A stretch of 64,000 nt of DNA from Pseudorhizobium banfieldiae (GTDB taxonomy: Bacteria > Pseudomonadota > Alphaproteobacteria > Rhizobiales > Rhizobiaceae): positions 4,085,501-4,149,500 of the forward strand of contig NZ_FO082820.1 of the NCBI RefSeq assembly GCF_000967425.1, read 5' to 3'. Positions 20,087 to 28,479 of the stretch are shown here, one piece after another. The notes beneath the pieces are model-generated. The model was not told where the DNA came from. It saw only the letters and a program-made list of their open reading frames with translations, and made no database searches. Made by a program: the position numbers and the translations under genes. How positions within the stretch are numbered: position 1 is the stretch's first letter; the number at the start of each line of letters is the position of its first letter.

Positions 20087-20119
20087 AATGTAGCACAGAA
20101 TGTAGCAAATCTTGCTACA
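20087..20119. repeat. TGTAGC repeat cluster next to tRNA-Ser (possible integrase arm or att region)
   Basis: AATGTAGCA occurs at 20087-20095 and 20099-20107 as direct repeats 12 bp apart, and TGTAGCAA at 20101-20108 pairs with TTGCTACA at 20112-20119 around a 3-base centre. The cluster lies 44 bp from the tRNA 3' end on the island side. Short repeated sites beside a tRNA 3' end are typical of tyrosine integrase arm or core sites; no integrase gene is seen here. Confidence 0.45.
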
Positions 20120-20162
20120 ATCATCCTAAGTCTCTGTTTTCCATAAATAAATTCAGGAAATA

Positions 20163-20252
20163 TGGCGGACAGAGAGGGATTCGAACCCTCGATACGGTTT
20201 CCCGTATACACGCGTTCCAGGCGTGCGCCTTCAACCACTCGGCCACCTGTCC
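20163..20252 (-). tRNA. tRNA-Ser (anticodon GGA)
   Basis: Read on the minus strand the gene begins GGACAGGTGGCCGAGTGG and ends with the T-arm GGTTCGAATCC and acceptor TCTGTCC, then G and encoded CCA (90 bases). The anticodon stem CACGC/GCGTG encloses loop CTGGAAC, giving anticodon GGA for UCC and UCU codons. The long variable arm (TATACGGGAAACCGTA) is typical of serine tRNAs. Its 3' end faces the defence island and is a plausible integration target. Confidence 0.96.
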
Positions 20253-20457
20253 TTGGAGTAAGGGCTGCCTGCGCAGATGCGAAGCAGCGGTCGGGCGCGA
20301 TATATAACGAGGATTTCGCGTCGATCAACCGGAATTTGCGTGGCTGCGCCAGAAGGCGCTCTGAGCGGTGCCTGTTGCGCCGCAAGGCGGCCCGCGTTAT
20401 CGCTTGGCGAAATACTTTGCCCTCGCCCTTTCCGTTTGCGACGTCAGGAAACAGCCG

Positions 20458-20778
20458 TTGATACGCAGCTTCTTCCGCCTTCTCAGTCTGTTGGCGCTCG
20501 TCGCGGCGATATTCGCAGGGACGCTCGATTCCATTCAGTCGGTGGCTTCCTCGTCCGTAGTGGTGACGTCGCTTGGAAATCACTGGCAGAACCTCGACGT
20601 CGTCAGCCTCGCTATGGCGGAGGCCGCCTTCGCACACTATATCCATGCCGATGCCTGGCGGTGGGCCATCGCGCCGGTTCTGTCGCAGCCCGCCTTTGCC
20701 GTTTTCCTCGTGCTTGCCTTGCTGTTCTGGATGATCGGCTACCGGCGCCCGCGATTTGCCGGCCGCTTCTCGGCCTGA
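20458..20778 (+). CDS. Small two-segment membrane protein
   Basis: About 106 residues with a hydrophobic N-terminal segment ([17 protein letters not shown]) and a C-terminal one ([16 protein letters not shown]), ending in a basic RRPRFAGRF tail. Proteins of this outline occur in rhizobia as unnamed membrane proteins. The TTG at 20458 was chosen because AGGAAA lies 8 bases upstream; a GTG at 20368 in the same frame would add 30 residues without a better ribosome site. It lies 53 bp before msrA and may be co-transcribed. Function unknown. Confidence 0.6.
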   Translation: MIRSFFRLLSLLALVAAIFAGTLDSIQSVASSSVVVTSLGNHWQNLDVVSLAMAEAAFAHYIHADAWRWAIAPVLSQPAFAVFLVLALLFWMIGYRRPRFAGRFSA

Positions 20779-20831
20779 TCGAACACCCGGTTCCCGCAGG
20801 CAGGCACTCCCTCTTACGCCAGGAGGCGATG

Positions 20832-21482
20832 ATGTTCGTGATCGACATGTTCAACAAGAAGACTGCCATGCCGACGCCGGAAACGGCGCTGCCGGGCCGC
20901 GACCAGCCCATTCCGACCTCCGACAACCACTTCGTCAATGGCCATTCACTGCATGACCCGTATCCCGAAAGCATGGAGATCGCCTATTTCGGCATGGGAT
21001 GCTTCTGGGGTGCGGAGCGGCTCTTCTGGAAGATCCCGGGCGTGCATGTGACGGCCGTCGGCTACGCTGGGGGCATCACGCCCAACCCGACCTATCATGA
21101 AACGACGACGGGGCTCACGGGCCACGCGGAGATCGTCAAGGTCGTTTTCGACCCTGCGATCGTATCCTATCGCGCCTTGCTGAAGACGTTCTTCGAGGAA
21201 CATGATCCCACCCAGGGCATGCGGCAGGGCAACGACATAGGCACCACCTATCGTTCTGCCATCTACACGACGAACGAGGCGCAGGCGGCCGAAGCGAGGG
21301 AGGCAATGGCGGCTTTCCAGGCAGCGCTCGACTCGGCGGGAAAGAAGGGGCGCATCACGACGGAGATCGCGCCGCTCGACATCTTCTACTACGCAGAGGA
21401 TTACCATCAGCAGTATCTGGCCAAGAACCCAGGCGGTTATTGCGGTCTGCGCGGCACCGGCGTGAGCTGCCCGGTCGGGTAA
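20832..21482 (+). CDS. msrA: Peptide-methionine (S)-S-oxide reductase MsrA
   Basis: Reduces methionine-S-sulfoxide in proteins back to methionine, using thioredoxin. The signature GCFWGAE contains the nucleophile Cys57, and the tail [12 protein letters not shown] carries two likely recycling cysteines. The protein is 216 residues with a roughly 45-residue N-terminal extension common in rhizobial MsrA. The second of two adjacent ATGs (20832) was chosen because AGGAGG at 20821 is then 5 bases away; the ATG at 20829 would be only 2 away. A terminator follows at 21512. Confidence 0.95.
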   Translation: MFVIDMFNKKTAMPTPETALPGRDQPIPTSDNHFVNGHSLHDPYPESMEIAYFGMGCFWGAERLFWKIPGVHVTAVGYAGGITPNPTYHETTTGLTGHAEIVKVVFDPAIVSYRALLKTFFEEHDPTQGMRQGNDIGTTYRSAIYTTNEAQAAEAREAMAAFQAALDSAGKKGRITTEIAPLDIFYYAEDYHQQYLAKNPGGYCGLRGTGVSCPVG

Positions 21483-21511
21483 TCACCTCTGGCCTTCAGA
21501 ATATCTTCACG

Positions 21512-21542
21512 ATGCCGCGCCCGTTTCGTGCGCGGCATTTTT
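21512..21542 (+). terminator. Rho-independent terminator after msrA
   Basis: The stem ATGCCGCGC (21512-21520) pairs perfectly with GCGCGGCAT (21530-21538) across a 9-base loop and runs into five T residues, 30 bp after the msrA stop. Confidence 0.85.
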
Positions 21543-21722
21543 CCCGTCATCGGGTGCCGGCGTCGGAATTTTACCAGATGAAAAAAATCGGGTGAATTTT
21601 TCCATCACCCATGCAAAAGTGCTCAAAGCCAGTCTGTTGCGGGGAAGACCGGTTGCCGCAGATTGCCATCAATCGGCATGCGGGAGGACCCCGCTAACAA
21701 CATTCTGAAACAGGGCTGAACG

Positions 21723-22715
21723 ATGAAGAAAACCCTTTTGACCCTCATGGCCGTTGCAGCAATGTCGGCGACCGCGCTGGCAGCGGAGATCAAGCCGGCG
21801 CTCGTCTACGGCACCGGCGGTAAGTTCGACAAATCCTTCAACGAGGCAGCCTTCGGTGGCGCCGAACAGTTCAAGAAGGAGACGGGGGTCGAGTATCGGG
21901 ATTTCGAGCCTACGAGCGACACGCAGGGCGAGCAGGCGATCCGCAACTTTGCGAGCCGCGGCTTCAACCCGGTCGTGGCCGTCTCCTTCGCCTGGACCTC
22001 GGCCATGGAAAAGGTCGCAGCCGAGTTCCCGGACACCAAGTTCGTGATCGTGGATTCCGTCGTCGACCTGCCGAACGTCCGTTCGGTCGTCTACAAGGAA
22101 GAGGAGGGTTCCTACCTCGTAGGCCTCCTGGCCGGCATGGCTTCCCAAACCGGCAAGGTCGGCTTCGTCGGCGGCATGGATATTCCGCTGATCCGCAAGT
22201 TCGGCTGCGGCTATGTCCAGGGCGTCAAGGCGGCAAAGGCTGACGCGACGGTCTTCCAGAACATGGTCGGCACCACGGGTGCAGCCTGGAACGACCCGGT
22301 GCGTGCCGGCGAACTCACCAAGAACCAGATCGACCAGGGCGCAGACGTCGTCTACGCGGCAGCGGGCGCCAGCGGCCTCGGAGTCCTTCAGACCGCAGCC
22401 GACAATGGCAAGCTCGGCATCGGCGTCGACTCCAACCAGAACCACCTGCATCCCGGCAAGGTGCTGACCTCCATGGTCAAACGCGTCGACCTCGCGGTCT
22501 ACAACGCCTTTAAGGACACACAGGACGACAAGTTCACCGCGGGCGTTGAGGCACTGGGCGTCAAGGAGGACGGAGTCACCTACGCTGTCGACGAGAACAA
22601 CAAGGCGCTGATCACGCCGGAAATGTCCGAGGCGGTCGAGAAGGCCAAGGCCGACATCATTGCGGGAACCATCAAGGTTCACGACTACATGTCTGACAAT
22701 TCCTGCCCCAAGTAA
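21723..22715 (+). CDS. BMP-family nucleoside ABC transporter substrate-binding protein
   Basis: Periplasmic receptor of a basic membrane protein (BMP/Med) type importer, a family that binds purine and pyrimidine nucleosides. A signal peptide covers about residues 1-20 (cleavage near ALA-AE). Family features are GGKFDKSFNEAAF near the N-terminus, the Asp-rich VIVDSVV segment, and GVDSNQNH. It has 330 residues, which is usual. It is the first gene of the importer (then ATPase and two permeases) and is followed by salvage enzymes, which supports nucleoside substrates. A strong hairpin lies between it and the ATPase gene. Confidence 0.9.
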   Translation: MKKTLLTLMAVAAMSATALAAEIKPALVYGTGGKFDKSFNEAAFGGAEQFKKETGVEYRDFEPTSDTQGEQAIRNFASRGFNPVVAVSFAWTSAMEKVAAEFPDTKFVIVDSVVDLPNVRSVVYKEEEGSYLVGLLAGMASQTGKVGFVGGMDIPLIRKFGCGYVQGVKAAKADATVFQNMVGTTGAAWNDPVRAGELTKNQIDQGADVVYAAAGASGLGVLQTAADNGKLGIGVDSNQNHLHPGKVLTSMVKRVDLAVYNAFKDTQDDKFTAGVEALGVKEDGVTYAVDENNKALITPEMSEAVEKAKADIIAGTIKVHDYMSDNSCPK

Positions 22716-22721
22716 TCGAAC

Positions 22722-22756
22722 CAAGGGCGCCTGCAGCAGTGCTGCAGGCGCCCTTG
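22722..22756. promoter_or_regulatory. Perfect 17-bp hairpin between binding-protein and ATPase genes
   Basis: CAAGGGCGCCTGCAGCA pairs with its exact complement around a single central base, starting 6 bases after the stop. No T run follows, and the next gene begins only a few bases later. It may protect the binding-protein mRNA end and lower expression of the downstream genes, as in other importer operons where the receptor is needed in excess. Confidence 0.65.
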
Positions 22757-22760
22757 CCAT

Positions 22761-24308
22761 ATGCGCGATTTGAAAGGCGGACGCTTGAGCCTGGACCCTT
22801 CAGCCGTACCGGCGATCGAACTTGTGGGCATCGACAAGAGCTTCGGTCCCGTTCACGCAAACAAGAACATCAATCTCAACATCGCCAAGGGGACGATCCA
22901 CGGCATTATCGGCGAGAATGGCGCCGGCAAGTCGACATTGATGTCGATCCTCTACGGATTCTATCAGGCAGATCACGGAGAGATCCGCATTTCCGGGAAA
23001 CCGATCCTGATCCGGGACAGCCAGGCTGCTATTGCTGCCGGCATCGGCATGGTTCACCAGCACTTCATGCTCGTCGAGAACTTCACCGTTCTGGAGAACG
23101 TGATGCTCGGTGTCGAAGGCGGCCAGTTGCTGGGACGGTCTGCCGACAAGGCGAGAGCCGAACTTGAGCGCCTGGAGAAGGAGTATGGGCTGGAGGTCGA
23201 TCCCGACGGCATCATCGAGGAACTTGCCGTTGGGGCGCAGCAGCGCGTGGAGATTCTCAAGGCGCTCTATCGTGGTGCGGATATCCTGATCCTCGACGAA
23301 CCGACTGGTGTACTGACGCCCGCAGAGGCCGACCACCTGTTCAACGTTCTGCGTGTTCTGCGCGAGCAGGGAAAGACGATCATCCTGATCACCCACAAGC
23401 TGCGTGAGATCATGGCCATTACAGACTCGGTCTCCGTCATGCGCCGCGGCGAAATGGTCGCGACCCGCAAGACGGCAGAGACGACCGTGGAGGAACTCGC
23501 CGAGCTCATGGTGGGCCGCCATGTCCTCCTGCATGTGGAAAAGGGTGAGGCGAGGCCAGGGCCTGTCCTGCTGTCGGTGCGCAACCTGACGGTCAAGGAT
23601 GCCCGCGGCGTGACGATGGTGGACAACGTTTCGTTCGATGTCCGGGCCGGCGAGATCGTCGGGATTGCCGGCGTCGCCGGCAACGGGCAGTCGGAACTGC
23701 TGGAGGCGATTGCCGGAATACGCAAACCCTTTTCAGGCGAAATCATTATGGACGGCCAACCGGTGGCCGGACTTGATGCGGCTCGGCGCCGCGATCTCGG
23801 CCTCGCGCACATTCCGGAAGACCGGCATCACATGGGGCTCGTCCTGAAGTTCGAAGAATACGAAAACTCTATCCTCGGCTATCATCGTGATCCAAAATAC
23901 GGTCGCGGCGCCTTCCTCGATCTGGACGGGATCCGCAAGGATGCCGAAGACAAGATCGCGAAATACGATATCCGCCCGCCCAATCCACGCCTCAGGACGG
24001 CGAATTTTTCCGGAGGCAACCAGCAGAAGATCGTGGTGGCGCGCGAGATCGAGCGAGACCCAAAGCTGCTCATCGTCGGTCAGCCCACACGTGGCGTTGA
24101 CGTCGGTGCGATAGAATTCATCCACCGCCGGATCATCGAGACGCGCGACGCAGGCAAGGCCGTCCTCCTCGTATCCGTCGAACTGGACGAGATCCGCTCG
24201 CTTTCGGACCGCATCCTCGTCATGTTCGCCGGCCGCATCGTTGGCGAAAAGACTGGCGAGACTGAAGAACAGACACTCGGCCTGATGATGGCCGGTATTG
24301 CGGCGTGA
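22761..24308 (+). CDS. Nucleoside ABC transporter ATPase (two fused ATPase domains)
   Basis: Energises the BMP importer. The 515 residues hold two ABC domains in the manner of RbsA: the first has Walker A GENGAGKS, a degenerate signature (LAVGAQQRVEI) and Walker B ILILDEPTGVL; the second has an altered Walker A (GVAGNGQSE), signature FSGGNQQK and a modified Walker B (LLIVGQPTRGVD). So each composite site combines one good and one weak part, as is normal for this family. The ATG at 22761 sits right after the hairpin; a TTG at 22785 with AAAGGCGGA upstream is a good alternative start. Confidence 0.93.
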   Translation: MRDLKGGRLSLDPSAVPAIELVGIDKSFGPVHANKNINLNIAKGTIHGIIGENGAGKSTLMSILYGFYQADHGEIRISGKPILIRDSQAAIAAGIGMVHQHFMLVENFTVLENVMLGVEGGQLLGRSADKARAELERLEKEYGLEVDPDGIIEELAVGAQQRVEILKALYRGADILILDEPTGVLTPAEADHLFNVLRVLREQGKTIILITHKLREIMAITDSVSVMRRGEMVATRKTAETTVEELAELMVGRHVLLHVEKGEARPGPVLLSVRNLTVKDARGVTMVDNVSFDVRAGEIVGIAGVAGNGQSELLEAIAGIRKPFSGEIIMDGQPVAGLDAARRRDLGLAHIPEDRHHMGLVLKFEEYENSILGYHRDPKYGRGAFLDLDGIRKDAEDKIAKYDIRPPNPRLRTANFSGGNQQKIVVAREIERDPKLLIVGQPTRGVDVGAIEFIHRRIIETRDAGKAVLLVSVELDEIRSLSDRILVMFAGRIVGEKTGETEEQTLGLMMAGIAA

Positions 24309-24315
24309 GGTCGAC

Positions 24316-25419
24316 ATGACGACAGCATCCGTGCCGCTTCCCAACTGGATCAGCTATGGCCTGATCCCCCTGATCAACCTTCTCCTGGCTTTCTTCTTCT
24401 CCGGGCTGGTGGTCTGGTGGATCGGTGAGAGCCCTTGGGAGGCTCTGAAGTTTCTGATCCAGGGCTCGCTCGGTCGTGGCGACGCCATCGGCTTCACCCT
24501 CTTCTATGCCACCAGCTTCATCTTTACCGGGTTGTCGGTTGCCGTCGCCTTCCATGCCGGCCTCTTCAACATCGGTTCCGAAGGTCAGGCCTATGTCGGT
24601 GGACTTGGTGCCGCGCTGGCTGCGCTTGCCCTCGATCACTACGTGCCGTGGTACGTAACAATGCCCTTCGCAGTCGCCGGGGCTGCGATCTTCGGCGCCG
24701 CCTGGGCCTTCATTCCTGCGTGGTTGCAGGCAAAGCGGGGCAGCCACATCGTCATCACCACGATCATGTTCAACTTCATCGGCGCAGCGCTGATGGTCTA
24801 CCTGCTGGTCAATGTGCTGATCGTGCCAGGCAAGATGGCGCCCGAAACGCGCACTTTCCTGGAGGGCGGCCAGCTTCCCAAGCTCGACTGGCTGATGGCA
24901 CTCTTCGGTCTGAAGCTCGGGCCGGCGCCTTTCAACGTGTCGTTCCTGATCGCGCTGGTGATGTGTTACCTCGTCTGGCTGCTGATCTGGCGCACGAAGC
25001 TCGGCTATGAGATGCGCACGCTCGGGATCAGCCCGTCGGCAGCGATCTATGCCGGGGTTCCCTACGTCCGGACCGTCATCATAGCCATGCTGATTTCGGG
25101 CGCCCTGGCCGGCATGATGGCGTTGAATGCCGTCAATGGCGCTGCAGCCCGGCTGCAGGTGGAATTCGTCGCAGGCGCGGGTTTCGTCGGGATCGCCGTC
25201 TCGCTGATGGGGCGCAGCCATCCCGTGGGAATTATCCTGGCTGCCATTCTGTTCGGCATTCTCTACCAGGGTGGCGCCGATCTCTCCTTTGAGATGCCGA
25301 CCATCACGCGCGATATGATCGTCGTCATCCAGGGTCTCGTGATCCTGTTTGCCGGCGCGCTGGAACACATGCTGCGCCCGGCGATCGTGCGTGTCTATCA
25401 ACAGATAGCCAGAGCTTGA
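24316..25419 (+). CDS. Nucleoside ABC transporter permease 1
   Basis: Inner-membrane permease of the BPD_transp_2 type that pairs with the next gene. About 367 residues with eight to ten hydrophobic segments, starting with LIPLINLLLAFFFSGLVVWW; the family stretch AGLFNIGSEGQAYVGGLGA faces the transport path. Start ATG 24316 follows GTGAGGTCG, 7 bases after the ATPase stop. It contains the LGISPSAAIYAG loop that contacts the ATPase. Confidence 0.93.
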   Translation: MTTASVPLPNWISYGLIPLINLLLAFFFSGLVVWWIGESPWEALKFLIQGSLGRGDAIGFTLFYATSFIFTGLSVAVAFHAGLFNIGSEGQAYVGGLGAALAALALDHYVPWYVTMPFAVAGAAIFGAAWAFIPAWLQAKRGSHIVITTIMFNFIGAALMVYLLVNVLIVPGKMAPETRTFLEGGQLPKLDWLMALFGLKLGPAPFNVSFLIALVMCYLVWLLIWRTKLGYEMRTLGISPSAAIYAGVPYVRTVIIAMLISGALAGMMALNAVNGAAARLQVEFVAGAGFVGIAVSLMGRSHPVGIILAAILFGILYQGGADLSFEMPTITRDMIVVIQGLVILFAGALEHMLRPAIVRVYQQIARA

Positions 25420-25429
25420 GGAGGGACGG

Positions 25430-26401
25430 ATGGAGTTCTTAGATATTCTCGTCAGCATCCTCGGCTCCGCCGTGCGACTGTCTATCCCGCTCCTATTCAC
25501 GGCGCTCGCCGGCCTGTTTTCCGAACGTGCCGGGGTCTTCGACATCGGGCTCGAGGGTAAGATGCTGGCGGCCGCCTTTGCTTCCGCCTGTGCCGCCTAT
25601 GTCACCGGCTCGGCCTGGCTTGGCCTGCTGGCCGGCATTGGGGTGTCGATCGTCTTCTCCCTCGTCCACGGCTTTGCATCGATCACCAATCGCGGCAACC
25701 AGATTGTCTCGGGCGTGGCCCTGAACTTTGTAGCCATGGGACTGACGGTGGTGCTTGGCCAGGCATGGTTCGGGCAGGGGGGACGTACCCCGCAGGTACC
25801 GGGCGAAGGACGATTTTCTCCAATCATCCTGCCCGGGGCCGATGCAGTGCGCGACGTGCCGATCATCGGCCCCCTCTATGCCAATGTCATCTCCGGCCAC
25901 AACATCCTCGCCTATATGGCATTCCTGGCGGTTCCCATTGCCTGGTGGGTCCTGTTCCGCACCCGGTTCGGCCTGCGCCTCCGTGCCGTCGGCGAAAATC
26001 CCGGAGCTGTGGATACGGCCGGCATCTCGGTGACATGGATGCGGTACCGCGCCGTCATCGTGGCCGGTTTCCTCTGCGGCTTCTCGGGCACCTATCTTGC
26101 TATTGCCCAGTCGGCCGCCTTCATCAACAACATGTCGGCGGGCAAGGGCTATATCGCGCTCGCCGCACTGATCTTTGCCAAGTGGAAGCCGGTGCCGGTG
26201 ATGTTCGCCTGCCTGCTCTTCGGCTTCCTGGATGCAGTCGCCAATTTCATGCAGGGCAAGTCGGTCCCGGGCATCGGCGAAGTGCCCGTCCAGATATTCC
26301 AGGCACTGCCCTACATCCTCACCATTGTACTCCTTGCCGGCTTCATCGGTGTCGCCCATGCGCCGAAGGCGGGCGGTGTCCCCTATGTGAAGGAACGCTG
26401 A
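25430..26401 (+). CDS. Nucleoside ABC transporter permease 2
   Basis: Second inner-membrane permease, 323 residues. It shows the same family pattern (ERAGVFDIGLEGKMLAAAF near residue 30, NQIVSGVALNFVAMG, and the coupling loop VGENPGAVDTAGI). The start follows GAGGAGGG at good spacing, 10 bp after permease 1. Its stop is 3 bp from cdd, so the transporter and salvage enzymes are probably one transcript. Confidence 0.93.
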   Translation: MEFLDILVSILGSAVRLSIPLLFTALAGLFSERAGVFDIGLEGKMLAAAFASACAAYVTGSAWLGLLAGIGVSIVFSLVHGFASITNRGNQIVSGVALNFVAMGLTVVLGQAWFGQGGRTPQVPGEGRFSPIILPGADAVRDVPIIGPLYANVISGHNILAYMAFLAVPIAWWVLFRTRFGLRLRAVGENPGAVDTAGISVTWMRYRAVIVAGFLCGFSGTYLAIAQSAAFINNMSAGKGYIALAALIFAKWKPVPVMFACLLFGFLDAVANFMQGKSVPGIGEVPVQIFQALPYILTIVLLAGFIGVAHAPKAGGVPYVKER

Positions 26402-26404
26402 CGC

Positions 26405-26797
26405 ATGTCCCACGAGCTCTTCGAGGCTGCCCGGGAAGCAATGGCGAGAGCCTATGCGCCCTATTCGAAATTTCCGGTGGGGGCGGCGATCCGTGCCGAT
26501 GATGGCAGTGTCTATGTAGGCGCCAACATCGAGAACATCTCCTTCCCTCAGGGCTGGTGCGCCGAGCCGACTGCGATCGGTGCGATGATCATGGGCGGCG
26601 GCAGCCGTATCGAGGAGATCGCAGTGATCGCCGAGAAACTGCCGCTCTGTACCCCCTGCGGTGGCTGCCGGCAGAAGATTGCCGAGTTCGCGTCAGCGGA
26701 TACACGGATTTATCTCTGCGACGATCAGGGGGTCCAGAAGACCGTGACCATGGCTGAACTCCTGCCCTATGCCTTTGAGACGGACGTGATCGGATGA
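26405..26797 (+). CDS. cdd: Cytidine deaminase
   Basis: Zn enzyme converting cytidine and deoxycytidine to uridine and deoxyuridine. Zn ligand and catalytic Glu are in C52-A-E54 (WCAEPTAIG), with the other ligands in PCGGCRQ (Cys85 and Cys88). At 130 residues it is the short tetrameric type. Translation is probably coupled to the next gene through an ATGA overlap. Confidence 0.95.
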   Translation: MSHELFEAAREAMARAYAPYSKFPVGAAIRADDGSVYVGANIENISFPQGWCAEPTAIGAMIMGGGSRIEEIAVIAEKLPLCTPCGGCRQKIAEFASADTRIYLCDDQGVQKTVTMAELLPYAFETDVIG

Positions 26798-27594
26798 GGG
26801 ATGTCGCGGATCTTCTGGTCGATCGGTTGAACGGGCTGATGCCGCGTTGCGCCGTCGTGCTTGGCTCCGGCCTTGGCTCGCTGGTCGAGAACATCTCCGA
26901 TCCGGTTCGCATTCCCTATCGCGACCTGCCGGGTTTTCCTGTCAGTGGCGTGACAGGTCATGCGGGCGAACTCGTCGCTGGCCATCTGGGCCGGGAGCCG
27001 GTCATCATGCTGTCGGGCCGTGCCCACTACTACGAGAAGGGTGACCCGCGCGCCATGCGCTTCCCCATCGAGGTACTGAAGGGGCTTGGCGTCCAGTCAA
27101 TTGTACTGACGAACTCTGCGGGTTCTCTCCGTCAGGACATGCCGCCCGGCTCGGTGATGCAGATCACCGACCATATCAACTACTCGGGCATGAATCCTTT
27201 GATCGGGGAAGAGGGCGACCGGCGGTTCGTGGGAATGACCAACGCCTATGATGCCGAACTCGCAACCGACATGCGCAACGCGGCGATACGCTGTGGCATC
27301 CCCTTGTTCACCGGCGTCTACATGTGGTTTTCCGGCCCGAGCTTCGAGACGCCGGCGGAAATCCGGATGGCGCGGACCTTGGGAGCAGACGCCGTCGGTA
27401 TGTCCACCGTCCCGGAGGTGATCCTGGCACGCTTCTTCGGTCTGCGCGTTGCTGCCGCTTCGGTGATCACGAATTTCGGTGCCGGCATGACTGGAGAGGA
27501 ACTCAGCCACGAGGAGACGAAGGATATGGCCCCTGTCGGCGGCCGCCGCCTAGCCGCCATCCTTGAGGAAATGCTGGCGGACAAGGGACTGTGA
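26794..27594 (+). CDS. Purine nucleoside phosphorylase (PNP class, trimeric type)
   Basis: Cleaves (deoxy)inosine and (deoxy)guanosine with phosphate to free base and (deoxy)ribose-1-phosphate. Motifs: LGSGLGSLVE phosphate loop, GVTGHAGELV, LSGRAHYYE, LTNSAGSL, and the long MWFSGPSFETPAEI to VGMSTVPEVILA substrate region with the Asn in ITNFGAG. The 266-residue length matches PunA/XapA-type enzymes, not the hexameric DeoD. It overlaps cdd by four bases. Confidence 0.93.
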   Translation: MRDVADLLVDRLNGLMPRCAVVLGSGLGSLVENISDPVRIPYRDLPGFPVSGVTGHAGELVAGHLGREPVIMLSGRAHYYEKGDPRAMRFPIEVLKGLGVQSIVLTNSAGSLRQDMPPGSVMQITDHINYSGMNPLIGEEGDRRFVGMTNAYDAELATDMRNAAIRCGIPLFTGVYMWFSGPSFETPAEIRMARTLGADAVGMSTVPEVILARFFGLRVAAASVITNFGAGMTGEELSHEETKDMAPVGGRRLAAILEEMLADKGL

Positions 27595-27704
27595 CACAGA
27601 CCGGTGCCGGTTTTTGGTCACCCTTGCACGGGATTGCGAAAATCGGCGGGTTGCGTCCGATCGTTTGAACACCGATGATGAAGCCTGACGAGGAGGTATC
27701 AGCC

Positions 27705-28475
27705 ATGGAGATCAACACTCCGCGGGAAGCCGCCAGCTTCGCGCTTTCTCTGCTCGACCTCACCAACCTTCGCGATGATTGCGATGCGGCTGCGATCGAG
27801 ACACTGTGCCGGCGGGCGCAAACCCCTTACGGCTCTGCGGCCGCGATCTGCATCTGGCCGCGATTCGTGGCGCAGGCGAGGGCACTCCTCGGGCAGGGCC
27901 ATCCGGTCCGCATTGCGACAGTGGTGAATTTCCCGTCTGGCGGCCTTCCGGTTGCCGATGTGGTGGGGGAGACGCGGCAGGCGATCAGCGATGGTGCCGA
28001 TGAGATCGATCTCGTCATTCCCTACCGACGTCTGCTTGATGGCGACGAAGCCGCCGTCACCGACATGGTTGAGGCAGTGCGCAGTGCCTGCCCACAGGCC
28101 TGCCTCAAGGTCATCCTGGAGACCGGCGAACTGAAGGACAGCGCCCTGATAAGCCGGGCGTCCGAACTGGCGATCGCGGCCGGTGCCGATTTCATCAAGA
28201 CCTCCACGGGCAAGGTGTCTGTCAACGCCACGCTCGAGGCTGCGGACATCATGCTGCGCACCATACGAGCGTCCCGGAAGCGCGTCGGCTTCAAGCCCGC
28301 AGGGGGTATCGCCACGGTCTCCGACGCAGACCTCTATCTGCGGCTTGCCGAAACCATCATGGGGCCGAACTGGGTCATGCCGTCGACGTTCCGGTTTGGT
28401 GCGTCCGGTCTTCTCGACGACATTCTGGCGGTGCTGAGTGGCGCCGCCTCGCCGCGCGCAGCCACGGGCTACTGA
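27705..28475 (+). CDS. deoC: Deoxyribose-phosphate aldolase
   Basis: Splits 2-deoxyribose-5-phosphate into acetaldehyde and glyceraldehyde-3-phosphate. The Schiff-base lysine is Lys165 in FIKTSTGK and the second conserved lysine is Lys197 in GFKPAGG. It has 256 residues. ATG 27705 was chosen because GAGGAGGT precedes it; ATGs at 27675 and 27678 lack such a site. It uses the product of the DeoB mutase encoded about 4 kb away on the other strand. Confidence 0.94.
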   Translation: MEINTPREAASFALSLLDLTNLRDDCDAAAIETLCRRAQTPYGSAAAICIWPRFVAQARALLGQGHPVRIATVVNFPSGGLPVADVVGETRQAISDGADEIDLVIPYRRLLDGDEAAVTDMVEAVRSACPQACLKVILETGELKDSALISRASELAIAAGADFIKTSTGKVSVNATLEAADIMLRTIRASRKRVGFKPAGGIATVSDADLYLRLAETIMGPNWVMPSTFRFGASGLLDDILAVLSGAASPRAATGY

Positions 28476-28479
28476 CGGC

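Noticed and set aside
20083..20646. Open frame across tRNA-Ser on the minus strand
   Set aside because: It reads through the tRNA gene and the repeat region and has no protein family features.
21590..21613. GGGTGA/TCACCC hairpin upstream of the BMP gene as a riboswitch
   Set aside because: Only a 6-bp stem is visible and no conserved purine riboswitch core could be matched.
24220..25545. Open frame opposite the first permease gene, 441 codons
   Set aside because: Composition is His/Asp/Gln-rich as expected for the complement of a membrane-protein gene; no start signal.
27601..27620. Terminator after the purine phosphorylase gene (ACCGGTGCCGGTTTTT)
   Set aside because: The stem would need a loop of about 2 bases; it is suggestive because of the T run but not strong enough to list.
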